The notes below the pieces were generated by a model. The model was not told the DNA's origin, ran no database searches, and saw nothing but the letters and a program-made list of their open reading frames with translations. Below are positions 7,482 through 17,246 of a DNA stretch of 40,925 nt, piece by piece (the stretch's first letter is position 1; the number at the start of each line of letters is the position of its first letter). The stretch is from NCBI GenBank assembly GCA_902799765.1, contig CADCBZ010000031.1, forward strand, positions 1 through 40,925, given 5' to 3'. The position numbers and the translations under genes are program-made. This DNA comes from an uncultured Prevotellaceae bacterium. GTDB lineage: Bacteria; Bacteroidota; Bacteroidia; Bacteroidales; Bacteroidaceae.

Positions 7482-8153
7482 ATGGCTGTATTGAAGATCT
7501 ACGACCAACTGTTGCAGTTCCCCCTCTTCCAGGGAATGAGCCACGATGATTTGGAAATCGTCGCGGGTCATATCCGCTTCGGTTTCATGAAGGTCTCTGC
7601 CGGCAAGCGGATCGTCATGGCAGGGGATCCCTGCAACCAGCTCTATTTCGTGATTGGCGGTATGGTGAAGGTGGAGCATTTTGCTGACGACGGACGATTC
7701 TCCGTACTCGAACACATGAGTGCCCCGTATGTGATCCAGCAGGAGGCGATTTTCGGCTATTACCAGCGTTATACCAGAAACGTCTCTGCTCAGACGGATG
7801 TCAGTCTGCTCACCATTGATAAGGAGGAGGTGCTCCGTCTGTTGGAGGATTTCCTGGTGTTCCGCCTGAATCTCGTCAACCACTACGCCACCCAGACACA
7901 GAAACTGACGCAGCAACTGTGGCGCGGTGCGCCCCAGACCCTGCGTGAACGGGTGATCCGATTCCTGATAGCACACTGCAGCTACCCGGCAGGTTCCAAG
8001 ACCTTCTTTATCCTGATGGAACGACTGGCACAGGAGCTGAACGACAGTCGCCTGAACGTGTCGCGCGTCCTGAACCAGTTGCAGCACGATGGGCTCATAG
8101 AGCTCCATCGGGGCCGCATCATCATCCCCCAACTGGAGCGGCTTCTAATGTAA
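7482..8153 (+). CDS. Crp/Fnr family transcriptional regulator
   Basis: One-component regulator of 223 residues with a cyclic-nucleotide-binding-type beta roll (about 15-130, including GGMVKVEHF) and a C-terminal winged helix (about 150-220) whose recognition part reads DSRLNVSRVLNQLQ. No Fnr-type cysteine cluster is seen in the N-terminal part, so it is unlikely to sense oxygen through an Fe-S cluster; the ligand is unknown. It is the last gene of the run, 12 bp after apbE. Such regulators in Bacteroidota often answer redox or nutrient cues, but no target site can be assigned here. Confidence 0.88.
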   Translation: MAVLKIYDQLLQFPLFQGMSHDDLEIVAGHIRFGFMKVSAGKRIVMAGDPCNQLYFVIGGMVKVEHFADDGRFSVLEHMSAPYVIQQEAIFGYYQRYTRNVSAQTDVSLLTIDKEEVLRLLEDFLVFRLNLVNHYATQTQKLTQQLWRGAPQTLRERVIRFLIAHCSYPAGSKTFFILMERLAQELNDSRLNVSRVLNQLQHDGLIELHRGRIIIPQLERLLM

Positions 8154-8214
8154 CCATATTTTTCTTTTCTTTCGTCACTGTTCTTCATTTCTTTCATTCG
8201 AATAAAAAAAACAT

Positions 8215-8315
8215 GGCGAACCCCGAAGGGGCAAAGGCTTTAGGGAGTGGTCTGAAGCCCCTTCTTATGAAGAGGGGGTTGGGGGTGATGGAGGTCTTGC
8301 AGGGTTCACCCTGCA
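8215..8315. repeat. GC-rich intergenic segment with nested hairpins (possible REP-like element)
   Basis: The 267-bp gap between the Crp/Fnr gene and the M3 peptidase is mostly non-coding. This part has several inverted repeats: CCCC-GAA-GGGG near 8221-8231, CCCCTTC...GAAG(A)GGGG around 8258-8278, and a perfect GCAGGGT-TC-ACCCTGC at about 8298-8313. The run GAGGGGGTTGGGGGTGATG resembles short intergenic repeats in Bacteroidota. There is no T-run on the plus strand, so it is not a standard terminator, although it could end the upstream transcript. Confidence 0.35.
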
Positions 8316-8385
8316 TAAAAGAGCAATGTCATCATAGATTTTATTGTTTCATACTATAAAATTTGGTGGATTGGAAAAGAAATCG

Positions 8386-8393
8386 TAACTTTG
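8386..8393 (+). promoter_or_regulatory. Promoter -7 element of the M3 peptidase operon
   Basis: TAACTTTG at 8386-8393, followed by CAGG, fits TAnnTTTG and lies 27 bp before the ATG. It excludes the TTG at 8391 as a start codon. Confidence 0.7.
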
Positions 8394-8420
8394 CAGGCTG
8401 AACGTGTTAGTATTTTAGTT

Positions 8421-10473
<2,053 letters not shown>

Positions 10474-10490
<17 letters not shown>

Positions 10491-10911
10491 ACAGCAAAGA
10501 CTGGACATGCGCTATCTGAAGATGGCACGCGTCTGGGCAGAGAACTCCTACTGCGTACGTCGGCAGGTCGGGGCCTTGGTCGTCAAGGATAAGATGATCA
10601 TCAGCGACGGCTATAACGGTACGCCCAGCGGCTTTGAGAATGTGTGTGAGGACGAGAACAACGTCACCAAGCCTTATGTGCTTCATGCGGAGGCTAACGC
10701 GATCACAAAACTCGCCCGCAGTAACAACAATAGCGATGGCGCCACCATCTATATCACGGCTTCACCCTGTATCGAGTGTGCCAAGCTCATCATCCAGGCC
10801 GGCATCCGTCGGGTGGTCTATGGCGAACAGTATCGTCTCACCGATGGCATCGACCTGTTGCGCAGGGCAGGTATCGAGGTGGTCTTTATGGATATCAATT
10901 CTACCAAATAA
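10474..10911 (+). CDS. comEB: Deoxycytidylate (dCMP) deaminase
   Basis: Zinc enzyme converting dCMP to dUMP, feeding thymidylate synthesis. The zinc site is complete: HAEANA at 71-76 (ligand H71, catalytic E73) and PCIEC at 98-102 (ligands C99 and C102). The YNGTPSGF loop at 47-54 is typical of dCMP rather than cytidine deaminases. Length 145 is normal. The gene starts 17 bp inside the end of the M3 peptidase gene, so the two are translationally linked. No competence genes are nearby, so the comEB name is for the family only. Confidence 0.93.
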
Positions 10912-10920
10912 CAGCAATTC

Positions 10921-12561
10921 ATGGCTAATCATAGACATATACGTTTTACACCGCTTTGGATGGCCATCTGTGTGGTCATCGGTATCCTGATCGGTTCGTT
11001 CTATGCCAACCATTTCTCTGGCAACCGGTTGAACATCATCAACTCCAGCGGTAACAAACTCAACAACCTGCTTCATATCATCGACGATCAGTATGTCGAT
11101 ACCGTGAACGTCAATGATCTGGTGGAGAAGGCGATGCCGCAGATCCTCGCAGAGCTTGATCCCCATTCTGTTTATATCACAGCCCGTGACGGGGAGATCG
11201 CTAACGATGATCTGCGTGGCTCGTTCTCCGGCATCGGTATTGAGTTTACCATCCGTCAGGACACCATCCGTGTACAGAATGTCATCGGCAACGGTCCTGC
11301 GGAAAGGGCTGGTGTGTTGGCTGGTGATAAGATCGTAGAGGTTGATGACTCGGTCTTTGTCGGTAAGAAGGTGACCAATGCGGAGGCGATGCATCGCCTG
11401 AAGGGTCCGAAGGACACGAAGGTGAAGCTGGGCATCATCCGCTATGGGGAGAATAAGATCCGTCATATCACGGTGACACGCGGCGAGATTCCCACCAAGA
11501 GCGTCACTGCCAGCTATATGCTCAACGACGAGACCGGTTATATCAAGATCAAGAACTTCGGTGAGAACACCTATCCGGAACTGCTCATCGCACTGGCGAA
11601 GCTTGCCCAGCGCGGGTTCTCCAGTTTGGCCATCGACCTGCGCGGCAATACGGGCGGCTACCTGGAGTCGGCTGTCCAGATAGCCAACGAGTTCCTGGCG
11701 AAGGGTCAGTTGATCGTCTATACCGAAGGTCGTCGCTATCCCCGTCAGGACTACAGGGCCGACGGACGAGGCTCTTATCAGCATATCCCGTTGGTGGTGC
11801 TCGTCGATGAGAGCTCCGCTTCCGCAGCCGAGATCCTCGCCGGCGCCATCCAGGATAATGACCGCGGTACGATCATCGGGCGCCGCTCCTTCGGAAAGGG
11901 TCTGGTTCAGAAACCCATGGAGTTCTCCGACCACTCAATGATCCGTCTCACCATCGCCCGTTATTACACGCCTTCAGGACGTTGTATCCAGAAACCGTAT
12001 GCCGACGGTGAGGATTATGAGGGCGACTGGATGAAACGCTATAAGCATGGTGAGTTCTTCTCCGAGGACAGCATCAAGCATACGGGACCTGCCTATCACA
12101 CCGGCAATGGCCGTACGGTCTATGGCGGTGGCGGTATCACCCCCGATATCTTCATCCCTGAGGATACGGTGGATATGACCTCCTACTATAAGGAAGCCAC
12201 GATGTCGGGACTGATCCTGCAGTTTGCCTATACCTATACGGACGAGAACCGTGCCAAACTCAGTAAGATGGAGGATGTGTGGGAGATGGAACGTTACCTG
12301 AAGAGTCAGAACACCCTGGAGAAGTTTGTGGTCTATGCCGATAAGAACGGTCTCAAGCGGCGTAACCTGATGATTCAGAAGTCGCATAAACTCTTGGAGC
12401 GGTTCGTGAACAGCCGTATCATCTATAACATCCTGAACGAACAGGCCTGGACGGAGTATCTCAATCAGGATGATCCCGCGATCATCGAGACCCTGAAGCT
12501 CTTTAAGGACGGCGATGCGTTCCCCAAGAAACCAGAAGCCACCAAGCCCAACCATGCTTAA
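10921..12561 (+). CDS. ctpA: S41 family C-terminal processing peptidase
   Basis: Serine peptidase that recognises C-termini through a PDZ domain, working in the periplasm and anchored by one N-terminal membrane segment (residues 10-29). Order: anchor, lead-in (35-90), PDZ domain (about 90-175, with GPAERAGVLAGDKI), protease core (about 185-360). The catalytic dyad is S301 in SASAAEIL and K326 in RRSFGKGLVQ, the normal 25-residue spacing. The C-terminal 180 residues form the extra helical region common in Bacteroidota homologues. Length 546 is typical. Ten bp separate it from the deaminase and its stop overlaps the cyclo-ligase start. Substrates are unknown. Confidence 0.93.
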   Translation: MANHRHIRFTPLWMAICVVIGILIGSFYANHFSGNRLNIINSSGNKLNNLLHIIDDQYVDTVNVNDLVEKAMPQILAELDPHSVYITARDGEIANDDLRGSFSGIGIEFTIRQDTIRVQNVIGNGPAERAGVLAGDKIVEVDDSVFVGKKVTNAEAMHRLKGPKDTKVKLGIIRYGENKIRHITVTRGEIPTKSVTASYMLNDETGYIKIKNFGENTYPELLIALAKLAQRGFSSLAIDLRGNTGGYLESAVQIANEFLAKGQLIVYTEGRRYPRQDYRADGRGSYQHIPLVVLVDESSASAAEILAGAIQDNDRGTIIGRRSFGKGLVQKPMEFSDHSMIRLTIARYYTPSGRCIQKPYADGEDYEGDWMKRYKHGEFFSEDSIKHTGPAYHTGNGRTVYGGGGITPDIFIPEDTVDMTSYYKEATMSGLILQFAYTYTDENRAKLSKMEDVWEMERYLKSQNTLEKFVVYADKNGLKRRNLMIQKSHKLLERFVNSRIIYNILNEQAWTEYLNQDDPAIIETLKLFKDGDAFPKKPEATKPNHA

Positions 12562-13075
12562 AGACGAACTCAGAAAGTTGATCTTACAACAGAAGCGACA
12601 GTTCACGCCCCAACAGTTGGCGCAGCTGTCGCTTTCTGTCCTTCAGCGCCTGCGCCCGCTGCTCCGTGAAGCCCGGATCATCCTGGCCTATTACGCCTTG
12701 CCTGATGAGGTGGATACCCGCCACTTGCTCGATGAATTGGTGGCAGAGGGGAAGACGGTGCTGTTGCCAAAGGTGTTGGATGATACTGCGATGGAACTGC
12801 GCCGCTATACAGGCCCCCACGACCTTCGCGAAGGGGCCTATCATATCATGGAACCCATAGGCGACCCCTTTACCGACCTGACGCAGATAGACTTAGCACT
12901 CATCCCCGGACTCGCCTTCGATGCCCAAGGACATCGTTTAGGTCGGGGCAAAGGCTACTATGACCGCTTCCTGGCTGCTTTCACTGGCACGACCATCGGT
13001 GTCTGCTTCGACTTCCAGAAGGTGGCCGAAGTGCCGGTTGATGCCCATGATATAGCAGTGAATAGGGTGGTTTAG
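12554..13075 (+). CDS. 5-formyltetrahydrofolate cyclo-ligase
   Basis: ATP-dependent enzyme (MTHFS family, YgfA type) turning 5-formyl-THF into 5,10-methenyl-THF, returning a folate storage form to one-carbon metabolism. The substrate-binding signature GRGKGYYDR is at 130-138, preceded by ALIPGLAFD at 115-123, and the N-terminal basic helix ends in RILAYYALPDEVDT-like RIILAYYALPDEVDT at 41-55. I chose ATG 12554, which overlaps the S41 stop by 8 bp; the 13 residues further upstream are just the S41 gene in another frame. The 173-residue length is typical. Its stop overlaps by 4 bp the stop of the convergent DUF721 gene. Confidence 0.92.
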   Translation: MLKDELRKLILQQKRQFTPQQLAQLSLSVLQRLRPLLREARIILAYYALPDEVDTRHLLDELVAEGKTVLLPKVLDDTAMELRRYTGPHDLREGAYHIMEPIGDPFTDLTQIDLALIPGLAFDAQGHRLGRGKGYYDRFLAAFTGTTIGVCFDFQKVAEVPVDAHDIAVNRVV

Positions 13076-13362
13076 CAGAAACGGATATCGGCAATCACTT
13101 GACTGCCCACGGCGGCGTTCAGTTTCTTCACAATCTCCAGTCTCATCAACGAGAGGTCTGCCCGCAGCGCAGGACTCGTCAGCCGTACGTTCAGTGTCTG
13201 GTTCCTGATATACAGGTCTTGGGTATAGCCGGCAATCATCTCACCCATCACCTCAGGCCATGCCGCTATCAGCCGCTTTTGTAGAAGCGGGGTCTCCAGT
13301 CCCTGTGCCCTGAGATTCTTCAGGATCAGTTCACCGATGCTCTTGACTTCTTTCCTAAACAT
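13072..13362 (-). CDS. DUF721 (DciA-like) protein
   Basis: Small basic protein of 96 residues; DUF721 includes DciA, the ancestral loader of the replicative helicase DnaB. Features visible are the N-terminal helix (SIGELILKNLRAQGL), a central WPEVMGEMIAGYTQ motif typical of the family, and the strand LNVRLTSPALRADLS. It starts 8 bp inside the 3' end of recF and is surely co-transcribed; this pair is common in Bacteroidota and fits a replication/repair unit. It converges on the cyclo-ligase with overlapping stop codons and no room for a terminator between them. Confidence 0.85.
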   Translation of the reverse strand: MFRKEVKSIGELILKNLRAQGLETPLLQKRLIAAWPEVMGEMIAGYTQDLYIRNQTLNVRLTSPALRADLSLMRLEIVKKLNAAVGSQVIADIRFC

Positions 13363-14440
13363 GTATATTGCCGTTTTCTACCTGGAAGATCCGATAGTCG
13401 TGTGACGTCCGGCTCAGGATCTGATCCAGATGTTCCCGATTGGTATCTGTAATAAAAATCTGTCCGAACTCGTCGCTGGCCACTAGTTTTACGATCTCCT
13501 CCACGCGGTCGGCATCGAGCTTATCGAAGATGTCGTCGAGCAGGAGTAGGGGAGTGGTCTGGTTGTTCGTACGTTTCAGGAAGTCAAACTGTGCCAGTTT
13601 CAGGGCGATGACAAAGGTCTTGTGCTGTCCCTGACTGCCCTCGCGCTTCATCGGATGACCGCCGAGACTAAACACCAGGTCGTCGCGATGTACACCATGC
13701 AGCGAATAGCCCATGATACGGTCCTTCTGACGGTCGCGCTGGATCACCTCCAACAGCGGACCTCTCTGACAGTGGGAGATATAGGTCATCTCTACTTGTT
13801 CCCGATGGCCGGAGATCGTCTCGTAATACCGTTGGAACACGGGTGTCAGTGCTTTCACGAAAGCATCACGACAGGCAAAGATACGCTCTCCTTCGATCGC
13901 CATCTGCTCCTCCCACAGGCGCAGCACCTCCACGTCGGGTTCCTCCTCCTGTTTCAACATCGTGTTACGCTGCAGCAGGGCTTTGTTATAGCGGTTCATC
14001 GCGTCGATATAGCTGCGGTCATATTGTGAAATTACCACATCCATCAGTTTCCGGCGCTCCTCGCTGCCGCCTTCGATCAGGAAGGTGTCTGCGGGTGATA
14101 CCATCACCAACGGGATCAGACCGATATGCTCCGACAACCGTTTGTATTCCTTCTTGTTGCGTTTGAAGTGCTTCTTGGTGCCGCGCTTCATGCCGCAGGA
14201 GATACAGAGATCATCCTGGTACATCCCCTCAATCAGAAAGAAACCCTCGTCGTGCGTGATCACCTGGGAGTCGATGGGATTGCTCGCCGAGTGACAGAAC
14301 GAAAGGAAGTAGATGGCATCCAGCACATTGGTCTTGCCGACACCATTCTGACCGATCAGGCAGTTGATCTTCGGTGACAACTCCAGATTGGCAACACGGA
14401 TGTTCTTGTAATTAATCAGCGACAGTTTCTCGAGAATCAT
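13355..14440 (-). CDS. recF: DNA replication/repair protein RecF
   Basis: SMC-like ATPase that helps RecO/RecR load RecA at single-stranded gaps. Walker A GQNGVGKT lies at 30-37, the ABC signature is replaced by the RecF-type SQGQHKT, and Walker B is LLLLDDIFDKLD. The start is ATG 14440 (MILEKLSLINYKN, the classic RecF N-terminus); a longer reading from 14476 crosses the promoter. The -7 element ends only 5 bases before this ATG, so the mRNA is probably leaderless. Length 361 is normal. It overlaps the downstream DUF721 gene by 8 bp. It is not next to dnaA/dnaN/gyrB in this window, as is usual in Bacteroidota. Confidence 0.95.
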   Translation of the reverse strand: MILEKLSLINYKNIRVANLELSPKINCLIGQNGVGKTNVLDAIYFLSFCHSASNPIDSQVITHDEGFFLIEGMYQDDLCISCGMKRGTKKHFKRNKKEYKRLSEHIGLIPLVMVSPADTFLIEGGSEERRKLMDVVISQYDRSYIDAMNRYNKALLQRNTMLKQEEEPDVEVLRLWEEQMAIEGERIFACRDAFVKALTPVFQRYYETISGHREQVEMTYISHCQRGPLLEVIQRDRQKDRIMGYSLHGVHRDDLVFSLGGHPMKREGSQGQHKTFVIALKLAQFDFLKRTNNQTTPLLLLDDIFDKLDADRVEEIVKLVASDEFGQIFITDTNREHLDQILSRTSHDYRIFQVENGNIHV

Positions 14441-14445
14441 GGGTG

Positions 14446-14467
14446 CAAAATTACGAATAAGTGAGCA
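14446..14467 (-). promoter_or_regulatory. recF promoter
   Basis: Minus strand carries TAATTTTG (14453-14446), then CACCC and the ATG at 14440. Just upstream, TGCTCACTTATTCGTA (14467-14452) is identical over 16 bases to the promoter at 21948-21963. The start codon coincides with the expected transcription start. Confidence 0.7.
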
Positions 14468-14515
14468 GAAAACCAAATATTATTAATTTTCTTTTTTTAT
14501 TTCATATTTTATTAT

Positions 14516-14523
14516 TACCTTTG
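14516..14523 (+). promoter_or_regulatory. Promoter -7 element of the TPR-ribH-xth operon
   Basis: TACCTTTG at 14516-14523 followed by CACGCGATTTTCGAAAAT, an immediate short inverted repeat (ATTTTC/GAAAAT). The leader is about 30 nt. It faces the recF promoter across about 60 bp. Confidence 0.72.
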
Positions 14524-14556
14524 CACGCGATTTTCGAAAATTAATACATAATTATA

Positions 14557-15240
14557 ATGGCAAATACAACAAATCAACAGCAGGCTGCCCCTACCATGGA
14601 GCAGACACTGAACCAGAGTGAGGCCTTCTTCCTGAAGTATAAGAAGGCTATTATCACCGTCGTGGTGGCTATCATCGTCATCATCGTCGGTGCAGTTCTT
14701 TACAAGACTTATATTGCTGAGCCCAGAGAGAAGCAGGCTTCTACCGCCATCGCCAAGGGTCAGACTTATTTCGCACAGGGCCTTTTCCAGCAGGCACTCG
14801 AGGGCGACAGCGCAGGTTTCAAGGGCTTTGCCAAGCTCGCCGACGAGTACAGCACCACAGCTGCCGGTAACCTGTCAAACCTCTATGCAGGTCTCTGCAA
14901 TGCCCAGTTGGGTAAGTGGGAAGCTGCTGTGAAGTATCTGGAGGCTTTCGAAGGTGCCGACGATGAAATGGTTTCTCCCGCCGCAGAAGGTGCCTTAGGT
15001 AATGCTTATGCCCACCTCAACCAGCTCGACAAGGCTGTCACCCATCTGAAGAAGGCTGCCGAGGAGGCTGATAACAACTCACTGTCACCCACCTTCCTGA
15101 TCCAGGCTGGTGAGATCCTTGAGAGTCAGGGTAAGAACGATGAGGCGCTGAAGCTGTATCAGACCGTGAAGGAGAAGTACTTCAACTCGATTCAGTATCA
15201 GACCATCGATGCCTACATCGAGCGCGTTTCCAATAAGTAA
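14557..15240 (+). CDS. Membrane-anchored tetratricopeptide repeat protein (YfgM-like)
   Basis: Protein of 227 residues with a short cytoplasmic tail, one membrane segment (about 31-48, AIITVVVAIIVIIVGAV) and a periplasmic part made of TPR-like helical pairs (YAGLCNAQLGKWEAAVKYLE, GNAYAHLNQLDKAVTHLKKA, AGEILESQGKNDEALKLYQ). The plan matches YfgM, a periplasmic chaperone partner of the Sec machinery, but that role is inference. The N-terminal NTTNQQQAAPTMEQTLNQS is low in complexity. It lies 21 bp upstream of ribH, an arrangement common in Bacteroidota. The ATG at 14557 is well placed after its promoter. Confidence 0.85.
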   Translation: MANTTNQQQAAPTMEQTLNQSEAFFLKYKKAIITVVVAIIVIIVGAVLYKTYIAEPREKQASTAIAKGQTYFAQGLFQQALEGDSAGFKGFAKLADEYSTTAAGNLSNLYAGLCNAQLGKWEAAVKYLEAFEGADDEMVSPAAEGALGNAYAHLNQLDKAVTHLKKAAEEADNNSLSPTFLIQAGEILESQGKNDEALKLYQTVKEKYFNSIQYQTIDAYIERVSNK

Positions 15241-15261
15241 TATTGACCATTCCTGATCGCT

Positions 15262-15738
15262 ATGGCAACTGCAATGCATCACCTGAGTGATTACGATTCC
15301 ACGAAAGTGCCCGATGCCTCGAACATGATCTTCGGTGTCGTGGTGGCTGAGTGGAATCCTGAGATCACCGGTGCGCTTCTCGAAGGCTGTGTCAATACGC
15401 TGGAGCGTCATGGCGCCTTGCCCGAGAATATTCATGTGAAGACTGTGCCCGGTTCGTTCGAACTGATCTACGGCGCCCACCAGATGACGCTTAACGACGG
15501 CTACGACGCCGTGATCATCCTGGGTTCTGTGATCCGTGGCGAGACCCCGCATTTCGATTACATCTGTCAGGGTGTCACCGAAGGTATCGCCCGTCTGAAT
15601 GCCACCAGCAACATCCCTGTCATCTATGGTCTGCTCACGACGGATAATCTGCAGCAGGCCCAGGATCGTGCAGGCGGTCGCTTAGGTAACAAGGGTGATG
15701 AGTGTGCAGTCGTCGCCATCAAGATGGCTAAGTTCTAA
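15262..15738 (+). CDS. ribH: 6,7-dimethyl-8-ribityllumazine synthase
   Basis: Penultimate enzyme of riboflavin synthesis, joining the ribityl pyrimidine to 3,4-dihydroxy-2-butanone 4-phosphate; works as a large oligomer in the cytoplasm. Motifs: [10 protein letters not shown] near the N-terminus (the substrate-contacting Trp/Asn), GSFELIYGA in the middle, and the active-site loop [15 protein letters not shown] with its conserved histidine. 158 residues is standard. It follows the TPR gene by 21 bp and precedes xth by 6 bp. No FMN riboswitch or other rib gene is in the window. Confidence 0.96.
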   Translation: MATAMHHLSDYDSTKVPDASNMIFGVVVAEWNPEITGALLEGCVNTLERHGALPENIHVKTVPGSFELIYGAHQMTLNDGYDAVIILGSVIRGETPHFDYICQGVTEGIARLNATSNIPVIYGLLTTDNLQQAQDRAGGRLGNKGDECAVVAIKMAKF

Positions 15739-15744
15739 ACCGGT

Positions 15745-16494
15745 ATGAAGTTCGTTTCCTGGAATGTGAACGGCCTGCGGGCCTGCGAAGGTAAGGGGTT
15801 CAGCGACATTTTCCGTCAGCTGGATGCCGACTTCTTCTGTCTGCAGGAAACGAAGATGCAGGCCGGACAACTCGACCTGCAGTTCGAGGGCTATCAGTCG
15901 TTCTGGAACTACGCTGACAAGAAAGGTTATTCCGGCACAGCCGTCTATACCCGTCATCAGCCGCTGAACGTCACTTACGGCATCGGCATCGATGCCCACG
16001 ACCATGAGGGCCGTGTGATCACCCTTGAGATGCCCGAATTCTTCCTTGTGTGCTGTTACACGCCGAATTCACAGGACGGCTTGAAGCGTCTCGACTACCG
16101 TATGACGTGGGAGGACGATTTCCGGGCCTATCTGCAGCGACTCGATGCGCAGAAGCCTGTCATCCTCTGTGGCGACCTGAATGTGGCGCATGAGGAGATC
16201 GATATCAAGAATCCCAAGAGCAACCGTCATAATGCGGGCTTCACGGATGAAGAGCGGGCCCAGTTCTCCACGTTGTTGAAGAACGGGTTTACCGACAGCT
16301 TCCGTTACCTGTATCCGGAGGAGGTGAAATACTCGTGGTGGTCCTACCGTTTCCAGGCACGTCAGAAGAATGCAGGTTGGCGTATCGACTACTTCGTCAT
16401 CTCCGACCGTCTCCGTCCCCAACTGGCCGACGCCCTCATCCACACCGATGTCTTAGGCTCCGACCATTGTCCGGTAGCACTCATCCTGAAATAA
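15745..16494 (+). CDS. xth: Exodeoxyribonuclease III (AP endonuclease)
   Basis: Base-excision repair enzyme that cuts 5' to abasic sites and has 3'-exonuclease and 3'-phosphatase activity. Family marks: SWNVNGLRAC at 4-13, LQETKMQ with the metal-binding Glu, GDLNVAHEEIDI with the catalytic Asp/Asn, WRIDYFVIS, and SDHCPV at the end with the catalytic Asp-His. Length 249 is typical. Last gene of the TPR-ribH-xth operon, closed by a bidirectional terminator two bases after the stop. Confidence 0.96.
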   Translation: MKFVSWNVNGLRACEGKGFSDIFRQLDADFFCLQETKMQAGQLDLQFEGYQSFWNYADKKGYSGTAVYTRHQPLNVTYGIGIDAHDHEGRVITLEMPEFFLVCCYTPNSQDGLKRLDYRMTWEDDFRAYLQRLDAQKPVILCGDLNVAHEEIDIKNPKSNRHNAGFTDEERAQFSTLLKNGFTDSFRYLYPEEVKYSWWSYRFQARQKNAGWRIDYFVISDRLRPQLADALIHTDVLGSDHCPVALILK

Positions 16495-16495
16495 A

Positions 16496-16528
16496 AATCC
16501 CCGCTGGAAGGCGGGGATTATTCTTATC
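16496..16528. terminator. Bidirectional terminator between xth and the repeat lipoprotein gene
   Basis: Perfect stem AATCCCCGC / GCGGGGATT (16496-16504, 16511-16519) with loop TGGAAG. On the minus strand it is followed by TTTTT, so it serves the convergent lipoprotein gene best; the plus side has a weaker TTATTCTTATCTT. Confidence 0.88.
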
Positions 16529-16543
16529 TTAAAGCAAAATGCT

Positions 16544-17131
16544 TTAAATTCCTAAAGCATTTTTGGCTTTGCTGGCGGCATCATCAATGGTCTGACCAGC
16601 CTTATCCTTGGCAGCAGCCTTGGTGTCCTCAACGGCCTTGTCAGCGGCAGCCTTCGTATCCTCTACAGCCTTGTCGGCAGCAGCCTTCGTGTCATCTACC
16701 ACCTGGTTAGCGGCAGCCTCGGCACTCTCACCTAATGAGCTCAGACCGTTCACGATGCTCTCGGCAGGAGCCTCAGTCAGGGCAGCTACGGCAGATGTCA
16801 CAGCAGCATTGTCACCGGCAAAAGCCTTGATCTTCTCTGCATTGTCCTTCAGGAAGGCCTGAATCTGAGAAACGAACTGCTTAGCAGCCTCGGGGTTGGC
16901 ACTAATCAGCTCCTTGATCTTTGCCTGTACTGCAGCCAGAGCCTCCTGGAACTTGTTGGCGTCTTGTGCCTCCAGATTCTCTGTCAGCGCGTTGATGGTG
17001 CCGGCAATCTCGTCCTCTACGTTCACTACTACTGCAGAGTCAGCGGCCTCTGCACTTGCCTGTGTCTTGTTTCCGCAAGACGCAAAACCGATGGCCATCA
17101 CTGCCATCACAACAAATAATACTTTCTTCAT
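16544..17131 (-). CDS. Lipoprotein with LEA-like 11-residue helical repeats
   Basis: Predicted lipoprotein (signal peptide with lipobox FASC, Cys19), 195 residues, very rich in Ala, Lys, Asp and Glu. The middle (40-135) is helical and Ala-rich. Residues 145-178 hold three near-identical 11-mers (VDDTKAAADKA, VEDTKAAADKA, then VEDTKAAAKDKA), the amphipathic pattern of group 3 LEA proteins and apolipoproteins; the DNA shows a 33-bp tandem repeat. Such proteins form rods or coiled coils and could span the periplasm or protect membranes, but function is unknown. It has its own promoter and terminator, and is divergent from the SulP gene. Confidence 0.85.
   Translation of the reverse strand: MKKVLFVVMAVMAIGFASCGNKTQASAEAADSAVVVNVEDEIAGTINALTENLEAQDANKFQEALAAVQAKIKELISANPEAAKQFVSQIQAFLKDNAEKIKAFAGDNAAVTSAVAALTEAPAESIVNGLSSLGESAEAAANQVVDDTKAAADKAVEDTKAAADKAVEDTKAAAKDKAGQTIDDAASKAKNALGI
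16615..16700 (-). repeat. 33-bp tandem repeat inside the lipoprotein gene
   Basis: Two to two-and-a-half direct copies of a 33-bp unit that encodes the 11-mer VEDTKAAADKA. The unit is a multiple of three, so copy-number change would lengthen or shorten the protein without a frameshift. Confidence 0.75.
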
Positions 17132-17170
17132 GACACTAAAATTTAATTAGGTATACTTGATAAATCGCAA

Positions 17171-17178
17171 CAAAAGTA
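17171..17178 (-). promoter_or_regulatory. Promoter -7 element of the repeat lipoprotein gene
   Basis: Minus strand TACTTTTG (17178-17171) lies 40 bp before the ATG at 17131. It is divergent from the SulP promoter, 52 bp away. Confidence 0.65.
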
Positions 17179-17230
17179 TAGCATTTCATTCAAAAATAGA
17201 TAATATTTAGTGTATTTTTAAACTTTTTTG

Positions 17231-17246
17231 TACTTTTGCACCCATG
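17231..17246 (+). promoter_or_regulatory. SulP gene promoter joined to the start codon
   Basis: TACTTTTG (17231-17238), then CACCC and ATG (17244). The -7 element is only 5 bases from the start codon, the same arrangement as recF, so the transcript is probably leaderless. Confidence 0.68.

Noticed and set aside
10762-11934. 390-residue open frame antisense to the S41 peptidase and deaminase genes
   Set aside because: It overlaps two genes with full catalytic motifs, and its residues show no family pattern.
15240-15262. FMN riboswitch before ribH
   Set aside because: The gap to the preceding gene is only 21 bp, with no conserved RFN element.
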